From contig JBBRUG010000378.1 in the NCBI GenBank assembly GCA_038247995.1, positions 1 through 5,343 of the forward strand: a DNA stretch of 5,343 nucleotides, read 5' to 3'. The notes under the pieces were generated by a model that was not told where the DNA came from, searched no databases, and worked only from the letters and a program-made list of their open reading frames with translations. Shown in pieces: positions 1 to 4,699 of the stretch (positions are counted from its first letter, which is position 1; every line of letters starts with the position of its first letter). Position numbers and translations under genes: made by a program. The DNA comes from JBBRUG01 sp038247995 (lineage in GTDB: Bacteria > Chloroflexota > Chloroflexia > Chloroflexales > Chloroflexaceae).

Positions 1-1
1 C

Positions 2-325
2 CCCGATGTGGTGGTAGCGCTGGAGCAAGTGAGCACCTGTAGCGGTGAAATCAGCTTGACCTGGAGCATCCAGAATAACAGCGACCAGGACGTAGAACTG
101 CCTCTACGCAGCGATAATATCAGGATTAGCGACGGCCTCGGAAACATGTACGAGATCGCCGACGCCGACTCGGAACCCAGTGCGGTTCGCGCCGCCCCCG
201 GCGAACAGTCACGCGGCACGGCAATTGTCCGCCGCCCAGTGAGCCAGAGCGCCACCTCACTCTACGTCCGCCTGCGCAACAAACCCTTCGGTGAAGCTAG
301 TTTTGTTGTTGCGCTGCAGCCATAA
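2..325 (+). CDS. C-terminal part of an unidentified beta-rich protein (5' end outside window)
   Basis: The reading frame is open to the left edge (the codons before the first GTG at 8 read Pro-Asp), so this is probably the last 107 residues of a longer protein rather than a gene starting at 8. No ribosome binding site can be seen for the GTG. The residues alternate polar and hydrophobic in a beta-sandwich manner: a segment SLTWSIQNNSDQDVELP, then RISDGLGNMYEI, then a Pro/Gly loop, and the final strands SLYVRLRNKPFGEASFVVAL. A strand containing 'ENNS/QNNSDQD' followed by 'D..G..Y' resembles immunoglobulin-like domains of the DUF4352 sort found in exported or lipoprotein-anchored bacterial proteins. 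That resemblance is by eye only and no function is assigned. It ends with TAA at 323-325, 27 bp from the stop of the convergent thioesterase gene. No T-tract terminator is visible between them. Confidence 0.6.
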   Translation, partial: PDVVVALEQVSTCSGEISLTWSIQNNSDQDVELPLRSDNIRISDGLGNMYEIADADSEPSAVRAAPGEQSRGTAIVRRPVSQSATSLYVRLRNKPFGEASFVVALQP

Positions 326-352
326 ACCCCACGCACCGCTGCGGCCCGATGC

Positions 353-784
353 CTATAGACCCTGCCGCTCCGCCACTAATCGCCTAAACTCCTCTGTTGC
401 CGGGACACTACGCCCAAGCGTGTAATCATAAAAGACCAGCACACTACGCCCGGTAGCGATCAGGGCGTCATCGCCGGCGCGCACGACCGCATAGCTCATA
501 ACAAAGCTCTTGGTGCCGATCGAGTCGACCTTCACGCCGATCGCCAGCCACTCGTCAAAGTAGGCCGGGGCCTTGTAGCTGATCGTCATCTCAGCCAGAA
601 TGATGTTCAATTTGTCGAGCGTCATACCGGTTAGATCTTGATAGTAAGCGATGCGTGCTGATTCGAAATAGGTCGCATAAACGGCATTATTTACATGAGC
701 GAGGGCGTCGAGGTCGCGAAACGTAACTTGCACCCAATAGACAAATGGGTACTCTCGCAGCGGCACAGGGGTCTGAGGGGGCAT
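353..784 (-). CDS. Acyl-CoA thioesterase, 4HBT/YbgC-FadM hotdog family
   Basis: A 143-residue single hotdog domain, the usual length for this family. It is expected to hydrolyse acyl-CoA thioesters in the cytoplasm; the chain or substrate cannot be read from sequence. The N-terminal motif FRDLDALAHVNNAVYATYFE (residues 22-41) is the classical 4-hydroxybenzoyl-CoA thioesterase signature. Asp26 sits at the catalytic aspartate position, followed by His30-Val-Asn-Asn and the aromatic-rich first helix. Later strands (ISYKAPAYFDEW, SFVMSYAVVRAGDDALIATG) complete the fold. The frame is open further upstream to 1105, but that part lies antisense to the response regulator and is not family-like. Two adjacent ATGs occur at 787 and 784. 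An AAGGAG motif on the minus strand (790-795) lies only 2 nt from the first and 5 nt from the second, so 784 is preferred. It is transcribed alone, divergently from the response regulator. Confidence 0.9.
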   Translation of the reverse strand: MPPQTPVPLREYPFVYWVQVTFRDLDALAHVNNAVYATYFESARIAYYQDLTGMTLDKLNIILAEMTISYKAPAYFDEWLAIGVKVDSIGTKSFVMSYAVVRAGDDALIATGRSVLVFYDYTLGRSVPATEEFRRLVAERQGL

Positions 785-789
785 CATTA

Positions 790-795
790 CTCCTT
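790..795 (-). promoter_or_regulatory. Ribosome binding site of the thioesterase gene
   Basis: The minus strand reads AAGGAG here, a near-perfect Shine-Dalgarno sequence. It decides between the two adjacent ATG codons, since spacing is 2 nt to the one at 787 and 5 nt to the one at 784, favouring the latter. It also argues against the long upstream extension of the open frame. Confidence 0.75.
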
Positions 796-842
796 GGCCC
801 GGTGTGGATTGAACACGTACGTGCAACGGTTTTACTATCCTC

Positions 843-851
843 TGGTATAAT
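843..851 (+). promoter_or_regulatory. Extended -10 promoter for the response regulator gene
   Basis: TGGTATAAT is a perfect TATAAT -10 hexamer preceded by the TGn extended -10 element. No good -35 hexamer lies 16-18 bp upstream (the region is gcaacg-like), which is tolerable for extended -10 promoters. Predicted initiation near 858 would give a leader of about 60 nt before the ATG at 921. This is inference from consensus only. Confidence 0.5.
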
Positions 852-876
852 AACGCCCATTGGCAGAGAGCCGCAA
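847..876 (-). promoter_or_regulatory. Candidate thioesterase promoter, overlapping the opposite -10
   Basis: On the minus strand, TTGCGG (871-876) and TATTAT (847-852, 5 of 6 matches to TATAAT) are separated by 18 bp. Initiation would fall near 840, giving a leader of about 55 nt to the ATG at 784. The -10 shares five base pairs with the plus-strand -10, so polymerase could probably occupy only one of the two at a time. The -35 match is weak (TTG only). Confidence 0.35.
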
Positions 877-883
877 GAAGCGC

Positions 884-910
884 TGCAAGATGCGGCGAAG
901 CCGCATAGCA
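884..910 (+). promoter_or_regulatory. Leader hairpin just before the response regulator RBS
   Basis: ATGCGGC (890-896) and GCCGCAT (900-906) form a perfect 7-bp stem with a GAA loop. Three more pairs (TGC 884-886 with GCA 908-910) extend it across a small asymmetric bulge. The ribosome binding site AGGTG (912-916) begins right after the 3' arm. No U-tract follows, so it is not an intrinsic terminator. It may affect translation initiation or mRNA stability, or be a DNA-binding site. Confidence 0.4.
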
Positions 911-920
911 CAGGTGAACT

Positions 921-1292
921 ATGACAGAGTCGAAGGGCACCATCTTCATAATCGACGACGATCTAGCGCTGCAAACGGTGCTGGAATATGCCCTGCGCAA
1001 CGCCGGGTATGCTGTGGTGCTGGCGCCCGATGGCCAGGAAGGGCTGCGCATACTTGAAACGCTCACGCCGAACCTGGTGATCAGCGATATCATGATGCCC
1101 AACATGGATGGTGTTGAGACGTTTTACCATCTTAAAGAGCGCCTCCAGGACGACGGCATCCCGATTATCATTATGACTGCGCTCAACCGTAAGCCCTGGT
1201 TCGCCGATCTGGAAGCTGAAGGCGCGGTTATCTTACAGAAGCCGTTCGAGGTCGAAACGCTGATCGACATTATCAATGTAACCTTGCAATAG
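921..1292 (+). CDS. Stand-alone response regulator receiver domain (CheY-like)
   Basis: A 123-residue protein that is one receiver domain and nothing else. It should accept a phosphoryl group from a partner histidine kinase and act through protein contacts, since it has no output domain. Visible hallmarks are the acidic cluster Asp12-Asp13-Asp14 after the first strand (FIIDDD), the phospho-acceptor Asp56 in LVISDIMMPNMDG, Thr86 in IIIMTAL and Lys107-Pro108 in the last loop (QKPF). The position three residues before the Lys, usually Tyr or Phe in CheY-type proteins, is Ile104, so the usual aromatic switch is absent. The start is supported by AGGTG 4 nt upstream. No kinase gene lies in the window, so its partner is unknown. 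It is divergent from the thioesterase gene and separated by 150 bp from the next gene on its own strand. Confidence 0.93.
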   Translation: MTESKGTIFIIDDDLALQTVLEYALRNAGYAVVLAPDGQEGLRILETLTPNLVISDIMMPNMDGVETFYHLKERLQDDGIPIIIMTALNRKPWFADLEAEGAVILQKPFEVETLIDIINVTLQ

Positions 1293-1325
1293 CCTCCTCC
1301 ATACAGCGTCCCGCCGGCGCCCCTT

Positions 1326-1337
1326 CCCACGTGTGGG
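1326..1337. promoter_or_regulatory. Inverted repeat CCCAC-GT-GTGGG, possible operator
   Basis: CCCAC and GTGGG are perfect 5-bp inverted arms two bases apart, around a CACGTG core, in the gap between the response regulator and the AlkZ-like gene. The spacing is too short for a stable RNA hairpin, so a dimeric protein site is the more sensible reading. There is no independent support. Confidence 0.2.
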
Positions 1338-1375
1338 TGGGGGCATTGTATTTGTGGCCCAGCGGCAGGTCGGTC

Positions 1376-1426
1376 AGGTGGCGCCAACTGGCCCATACCA
1401 AATGTAGCTCGGCAAGGCCGCCACCT
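1376..1426 (+). promoter_or_regulatory. Long-range stem-loop upstream of the AlkZ-like gene
   Basis: AGGTGGCG (1376-1383) and CGCCACCT (1419-1426) are perfect 8-bp inverted arms enclosing 35 nt. The 3' arm ends 16 nt before the start codon at 1443 and only 3 nt before the weak Shine-Dalgarno AGGT (1430-1433). It could modulate translation or be a regulator-binding pair of half-sites. It lacks a U-tract, so it is not an ordinary terminator for the upstream gene. No convincing promoter hexamers were found in 1293-1442. Confidence 0.3.
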
Positions 1427-1442
1427 CACAGGTCTGGCATTT

Positions 1443-2570
1443 ATGTCTACTTCACTCACGATCACTGCCGCGCAGGCGCGCTGGTTCCGCCTCCGCCAGC
1501 ACGGCTTGGTTACGCCCTTCGCCGATGCACTCACCGCGACAGCAGCCATTGGCGGCGTACAGGCGCAGATTATGCCTGCGGCCGGTTTGGCGCTGGCTAA
1601 TCGAGTGGTCGGCTTGCGGGCCGCCGACCTCGAACGGCTGATCTTCACCGAGCGACAACTGATCAAGACCTGGGGGCAGCGCGGCACGCTCCACCTCTAC
1701 ACCAGCATCGACTGGCCGCTCATCTATGCCGCTCAGTCCGACCTGCGCACCTATTGGGAGCGCGTTGCGACCAAACGCGGCGACGACCTGACGGAATACA
1801 ATCAGCTCGTGGCCCAGCTTGCCGAGTTGTTGCGCGCCAACGAAGCGCTAGGGCGCAGCGATCTGCGGGCCTCGGGATTACCACTCACTGAAGATCATCT
1901 TTCGGGTTGGGGCGGTATTTTTGCGGTGCTGGTGCGGCGCGGGCTGGCCTGCCACGCTGCACCGCGCAACGGCGAGGCGCGCATGGCCCACCGGGAGCGC
2001 TGGCTGCCTGATCTAGCCTGGAACCCACCCGATGCTGAGCTCGCCAATCAGGAACTTGCCCGCCGCTACCTGGCCGCCTACGGCCCGGCCACCCTGCAAG
2101 ATCTGGCCTACTGGCGTGGTCGTAGCCAGGCCGAGGCACGGCGCTGGGTGGCGGCTCTAGGCGCAGCAGTGACCGATGTGCGCGTTGATGACGTGCCGAT
2201 GCTCACACTTGCCGCGCATACGGAAGCGCTGGCCCACCCGGCGCCCACCGCCGATGGCTGGCCGGTATTGCTCCTTGGTCGCTTTGAACCGTTGCTGCTC
2301 GGCCAGCGCAATAAAGCCGATCTGATCGACGCTGCACACTACAAGCAGATCTGGCGGCCGGCCGGCCACATTGAAGCGACGCTGCTGGTGCGCGGGCGCA
2401 TCGCCGGTTCGTGGCGCTACGACTGGCGCGGCAGCGGAATCGTGATCACGGTTAACCCATTCCGCCCGCTCACCAAAACTGTCCGCCGGGCAGTCGAGCG
2501 CCGCGCCGCTGCCGTGGCCGCCCATTTCGGGGTGCCGCTGGCTGAACTGGTCTGGAATGCACCCCTATGA
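1443..2570 (+). CDS. Winged-helix DNA-binding protein, AlkZ-like DNA glycosylase candidate (HTH_42 family)
   Basis: A 375-residue protein of the HTH_42 (formerly DUF1006) family that includes Streptomyces AlkZ and E. coli YcaQ. Characterised members remove bulky N-alkylated bases and unhook interstrand crosslinks. Family landmarks in order: an N-terminal helix with ARWFRLRQHGL; the motif GGVQAQIMPAAGLALANR with Gln40-Ala-Gln42 at the catalytic Gln-x-Gln position; KTWGQRGTLHLY (residues 75-86), the family's Trp..Arg-Gly-Thr-Leu-His block; YLAAYGPATLQDLAYWRG in the middle winged-helix region; and C-terminal LLLGRFEPLLLGQRNK followed by LLVRGRIAGSWRYDW. Length is normal and no key block is missing. 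Glycosylase activity is inferred, since most family members are uncharacterised. The start at 1443 is the first codon compatible with the conserved N-terminus, although its Shine-Dalgarno (AGGT, 9 nt upstream) is weak. The stop overlaps the start of the next gene by 4 bp, implying co-transcription and translational coupling. Confidence 0.9.
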   Translation: MSTSLTITAAQARWFRLRQHGLVTPFADALTATAAIGGVQAQIMPAAGLALANRVVGLRAADLERLIFTERQLIKTWGQRGTLHLYTSIDWPLIYAAQSDLRTYWERVATKRGDDLTEYNQLVAQLAELLRANEALGRSDLRASGLPLTEDHLSGWGGIFAVLVRRGLACHAAPRNGEARMAHRERWLPDLAWNPPDAELANQELARRYLAAYGPATLQDLAYWRGRSQAEARRWVAALGAAVTDVRVDDVPMLTLAAHTEALAHPAPTADGWPVLLLGRFEPLLLGQRNKADLIDAAHYKQIWRPAGHIEATLLVRGRIAGSWRYDWRGSGIVITVNPFRPLTKTVRRAVERRAAAVAAHFGVPLAELVWNAPL

Positions 2571-2959
2571 ATCCGACCGACATTCCTACACTGTACGAGC
2601 GCATCTATCGCGTAGTGCAGCACATCCCGCCAGGCGCCGTGAGCAGTTACGGCGATATTGCCACGATTGTCGGCGGGGGCTGTGATGCGCGGATTGTCGG
2701 CCAGGCGCTCGGCGCGCTCGGCCCGCGCGCCGACACGGTACCCTGGCAACGCGTGGTGAGCCGTGACGGCACAATCAGCACGCGCGGCCTACAACAGCGC
2801 GCCGCACTTGAAACCGAGGGCGTGCGCTTTGATCGGCAGGAGCGGGTGCTGATGGCGCAGCAACGCTGGGCCGGCCCCGACCCGGCCTGGGCGGCTGTTC
2901 ACCGCTGTACGCCATTACCGCCCCGCGACGATCCGCCTGAGCAGTTGGAACTGTTCTAG
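2567..2959 (+). CDS. atl: MGMT-like alkyltransferase-like protein (ATL) with clamp-binding-like C-terminus
   Basis: A 130-residue homologue of the DNA-binding domain of O6-alkylguanine-DNA alkyltransferase. The acceptor motif PCHRV is replaced by Pro59-Trp60-Gln-Arg-Val63, so it cannot accept an alkyl group. This is the hallmark of alkyltransferase-like proteins (E. coli YbaZ/Atl, S. pombe Atl1), which bind and flip O6-alkylguanine and flag it for nucleotide excision repair. Other expected elements are present: IPPGAVSSYGDIA with the base-flipping Tyr28, Arg42 in ARIVGQALGAL as the arginine finger of the recognition helix, and RDGTISTRGLQQRAALETEGV. After the domain (about residue 95) comes a roughly 30-residue Pro-rich tail ending in QLELF (126-130), which fits the bacterial sliding-clamp binding pentapeptide. 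The ATG overlaps the upstream TGA as ATGA, coupling it to the AlkZ-like gene. No separate ribosome binding site is obvious, consistent with translational coupling. Confidence 0.93.
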   Translation: MNPTDIPTLYERIYRVVQHIPPGAVSSYGDIATIVGGGCDARIVGQALGALGPRADTVPWQRVVSRDGTISTRGLQQRAALETEGVRFDRQERVLMAQQRWAGPDPAWAAVHRCTPLPPRDDPPEQLELF

Positions 2960-3000
2960 AGCACTGCGCACCATGATTGAGCTGAAGCCACTGAACCAGG

Positions 3001-3021
3001 TGGCGCGCTGCGCTCGCGCCA
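3001..3021 (+). other. GC-rich hairpin after the ATL gene
   Basis: TGGCGCG (3001-3007) and CGCGCCA (3015-3021) form a perfect 7-bp stem with a 7-nt loop, 41 bp after the ATL stop and 36 bp before the next start. It has no downstream T-run, so classic intrinsic termination is unlikely. It may stabilise the 3' end of the repair-operon transcript or act as an attenuating structure before the next gene. The rest of 2960-3057 shows no recognisable promoter. Confidence 0.4.
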
Positions 3022-3057
3022 TGGGACGCAGGCGCAATCGATCTGAGCAATGCTGTA

Positions 3058-3885
3058 ATGCGTACCCAACTCCACGTAGCATGGCGTTTACTGCCGAACG
3101 CCGCCGCCGATCCCGCCTATGATCTGGCCGCCGGCGTTGCGCTGCTGGACGGGCTTGCAGCAAGCGCTCGGCCGGCAGTACGCTGGTATGCGGCAACGAC
3201 ACCGGCGCTTGTGATCGGCGCGGGGCAACGGCTGAGCGAGATCGACCAGCCCGCGATCCGGGCCGCCGGCATCCGTGTGCATCGCCGGGCCAGCGGCGGC
3301 ACTGCGGTGCTCTTTGTGCCCGGCTTCCTCATGCAAGACATTGCCTTGCCGGTTGGGCACCCACTACACACTCCCGATGTCACCGCGAGCTACGCATGGC
3401 TTGGCGCCGTTTGGGCGGAGGCCCTGGCCAAACTTGGCATTTCGGCGACCCCGGTTTCGATTGCCGCCGCCCGCGCCGATACGGCAGCACTCGATCCATT
3501 GGTGCGTCGAGCCTGCTTCGGCGGCCAGTCGCCCTTCGAAGTGTTGGCCGCCGGGCGCAAACTGGTGGGCTTCGCCCAGGTGCGGCGCCGCCATGGCGCA
3601 CTGCTGCAAGTTGGCGTCTATACCACCTGGCCGGGGCGCGAACTAGCCGATCTGCTCGCCCTCACAGCCGATGAACGTACGGCGCTAACCGCACGCCTGG
3701 CCCAACGCGTCGTCGGGCTGGATGAACTGCTTCCTACGCCACCGACCGTTGCGGCCATCCAGGCTGCCTTCGCCCACGCCCTGGAACACCAGCATGGCGT
3801 ACAGCTTGAACCAACCCCCTGGAGCGCTACCGAGCTTAAGGCGCTGGAAACGGCAAGCCTCCGTTTTGCTCCACTTGAGCACTGA
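3058..3885 (+). CDS. Lipoate-protein ligase / octanoyltransferase family protein (LipM/LplA-like)
   Basis: A 275-residue protein of the biotin/lipoate ligase-LipB fold, close to LipM in length (about 278 aa). Family members attach octanoate or lipoate to a lysine of GcvH or E2 subunits of 2-oxoacid dehydrogenases. Visible blocks: VAWRLLP at the N-terminus; PALVIGAGQ (49-57); HRRASGGTAVLF (75-86), the RRxSGG acyl-adenylate/acyl-binding loop; and CFGGQSPFEV (153-162), with Cys153 near the position of the LipM catalytic Cys150. Next comes GRKLVGFAQVRR (166-177) with the conserved Lys168, then LLQVGVY. Departures from the family include YDLAAGVALLDG where an Asn-x-Ala-x-Asp pattern is common, Leu-Phe instead of Leu-His after the RRxSGG loop, and Val185 where 'LQHG' is usual. 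A divergent paralogue is therefore possible. The ATG at 3058 is the only usual start in the open stretch before the first family block, but it has no strong Shine-Dalgarno. Cys153 favours LipM over LplA, but the assignment is not decisive. Confidence 0.82.
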   Translation: MRTQLHVAWRLLPNAAADPAYDLAAGVALLDGLAASARPAVRWYAATTPALVIGAGQRLSEIDQPAIRAAGIRVHRRASGGTAVLFVPGFLMQDIALPVGHPLHTPDVTASYAWLGAVWAEALAKLGISATPVSIAAARADTAALDPLVRRACFGGQSPFEVLAAGRKLVGFAQVRRRHGALLQVGVYTTWPGRELADLLALTADERTALTARLAQRVVGLDELLPTPPTVAAIQAAFAHALEHQHGVQLEPTPWSATELKALETASLRFAPLEH

Positions 3886-3971
3886 TAAACTGTCTAAATT
3901 GGATCGGCTCAATGCTGCCCATCGCTATGGACGGCTGCCGCCTGTTCGTACACCTGCAACCTTTCGCCATT

Positions 3972-4015
3972 GGGGTGCGTCATAGGGCCGGTAAGTAATT
4001 CTGGGGCAGCACCCC
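3972..4015 (+). promoter_or_regulatory. Alternative pairing structure in the yccF leader
   Basis: GCACCCC (4009-4015) can pair with GGGGTGC (3972-3978; 7 bp, 30-nt loop). Its last four bases can instead pair with the nearby GGGG (4003-4006; 4 bp, 5-nt loop). The two are mutually exclusive. They sit in the 156-bp gap (3886-4041) between the lipoyltransferase-like gene and yccF, just ahead of a strong Shine-Dalgarno at 4026-4033. No T-run follows. The rest of the gap holds no credible gene or clear promoter. Confidence 0.25.
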
Positions 4016-4041
4016 GAGCACATTCTTGAGGAGTAAACCAA

Positions 4042-4455
4042 ATGACCACAACCATTCAACGCGATCGCGGGGTAAACCTGCTTCTCCGCGCCCTGTACTT
4101 CATCTTTTTCGGCCTCTGGTTCAGCAGCATTTGGGCTGCGCTAGCCTGGTTCTTGTGTGTAACGATTATCGGCCTGCCCTTCGGCCTGTGGATGCTCAAT
4201 CGCCTGCCCCAGGTTACGACGCTGCAAACGCAACGCGACGACCTGACGGTGACTTCTGATGGGCGGGTGTTCAGCAACCAGGCGGCGCAGCAACCCTTCC
4301 TGCTGCGGGCGATCTACTTCCTGGCAATCGGCTGGTGGTTCAGCGCGATCTGGTTGGCCGTGGCTTGGGCGCTGTCGAGCTCGATCATTGGGCTGCCACT
4401 CGGCTTCCTGATGTTCAACAGCGTGCCGGCGGTGATCACCCTGCAGCGCAGCTAG
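4042..4455 (+). CDS. yccF: YccF-family inner-membrane protein with two tandem YccF domains
   Basis: A 137-residue hydrophobic protein built of two copies of the YccF domain, as in E. coli YccF (about 148 aa). Copy 1 covers about residues 12-62 (LLLRALYFIFFGLWFSSIW, then IIGLPFG, then LPQVTTLQ). Copy 2 covers about residues 85-135 (FLLRAIYFLAIGWWFSAIW, then IIGLPLG, then VPAVITLQ). The two align without gaps at an offset of 73 residues. Each copy contains Trp-Phe-Ser-x-Ile-Trp and Ile-Ile-Gly-Leu-Pro followed by Gly, and probably spans the membrane twice. A polar linker of about 23 residues (QRDDLTVTSDGRVFSNQ) separates them. The molecular role of the family is not established. The start is well supported by GAGGAG 8 nt upstream of the ATG. 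It is followed 6 bp after its stop by an 11-bp stem-loop. Confidence 0.92.
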   Translation: MTTTIQRDRGVNLLLRALYFIFFGLWFSSIWAALAWFLCVTIIGLPFGLWMLNRLPQVTTLQTQRDDLTVTSDGRVFSNQAAQQPFLLRAIYFLAIGWWFSAIWLAVAWALSSSIIGLPLGFLMFNSVPAVITLQRS

Positions 4456-4461
4456 ATTATG

Positions 4462-4496
4462 TTCCCGGCAACTTCGCATCCGCTCGTTGCCGGGAA
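4462..4496 (+). terminator. Strong 11-bp stem-loop after yccF, terminator-like
   Basis: TTCCCGGCAAC (4462-4472) and GTTGCCGGGAA (4486-4496) pair perfectly over 11 bp with a 13-nt loop, beginning 6 bp after the yccF stop. The position suits a transcript end, but the bases that follow are AGAAGG and only then TTTT (4502-4505), so it is not a textbook intrinsic terminator. It may instead be a 3'-stabilising structure, or a leading member of the hairpin repeat family that follows. Confidence 0.5.
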
Positions 4497-4499
4497 GAA

Positions 4500-4684
4500 G
4501 GTTTTCTGGGAGGGCTTTGCCCTCCCAGACCCGCCTGTTCACTCAGGTTTTTTTGGGAAGGCAAAGCCCTCCCAGACCCTCCCATTCACTCAGGTTTTCT
4601 GGGAAGGCAACGTTCTCCCAGACCCGCCTGTTCACTCAGGTTCTTTGGGAAGGCAACGTTCTCCCAGACCCGCCTGTTCGCTCC
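4500..4684. repeat. Tandem array of four 46-47-bp hairpin-forming repeats
   Basis: Units are 4500-4545, 4546-4592, 4593-4638 and 4639-4684. Each runs GG + T-rich + (C/T)TGGGA...TCCCAGACCC(G/T)CC + (T/A)TTC(A/G)CTC(A/C). In every unit an inverted repeat forms a stem. Unit 1 is perfect (10 bp, CTGGGAGGGC/GCCCTCCCAG, TTT loop). Unit 2 has one A-C mismatch in a 9-bp stem. Units 3 and 4 share the core GGCAACGTTC and keep only a 5-6-bp outer stem plus G-T pairs. A second small inverted pair, CCTG...CAGG, links successive units 1-2 and 3-4, and is followed by T7 at 4548-4554. Unit length is not a multiple of three, so the same peptide-like strings shift frame from unit to unit; the array is therefore non-coding. 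It fills the gap between yccF and sua5 and ends at the sua5 ribosome binding site. Confidence 0.85.
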
Positions 4685-4689
4685 GGAGC
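4680..4689 (+). promoter_or_regulatory. Palindrome overlapping the sua5 ribosome binding site
   Basis: GCTCCGGAGC is a perfect 10-bp palindrome at the end of the last repeat unit. Its GGAG (4685-4688) is the best Shine-Dalgarno for the GTG at 4700, with 11 nt spacing, which is rather long. Because the preceding CTCC is complementary to this GGAG, the site could be partly self-masked. Confidence 0.4.
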
Positions 4690-4699
4690 AGCAACTCTT

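Noticed and set aside
326..352. Bidirectional terminator between the two convergent genes at the left
   Set aside because: Only a 5-bp GCAGC/GCTGC pairing can be drawn and there is no T-run on either strand.
785..1105. N-terminal extension of the thioesterase frame to 1105 on the minus strand
   Set aside because: It would lie antisense to the response regulator gene and its promoter, shows no family similarity, and a strong Shine-Dalgarno supports the start at 784.
1312..1319. CGCCGGCG palindrome after the response regulator as a terminator
   Set aside because: It has no loop and no following T-run, and short CG palindromes are expected in DNA this GC-rich.
2157..2525. Minus-strand open frame of about 120 codons inside the AlkZ-like gene
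   Set aside because: High GC produces long antisense frames here. The plus strand carries clear family motifs throughout this stretch.
4061..4068. GCGATCGC palindrome resembling the cyanobacterial HIP1 octamer
   Set aside because: It occurs once, within the yccF coding sequence. HIP1 is only meaningful when highly over-represented.
4431..4440. GGTGATCACC, a perfect 10-bp palindrome
   Set aside because: It lies inside the yccF coding region over the conserved Val-Ile-Thr codons and is most simply chance plus codon choice.
4500..4684. CRISPR array
   Set aside because: The units are contiguous with no unique spacers, and variation lies within the hairpin core, so this is a tandem repeat.
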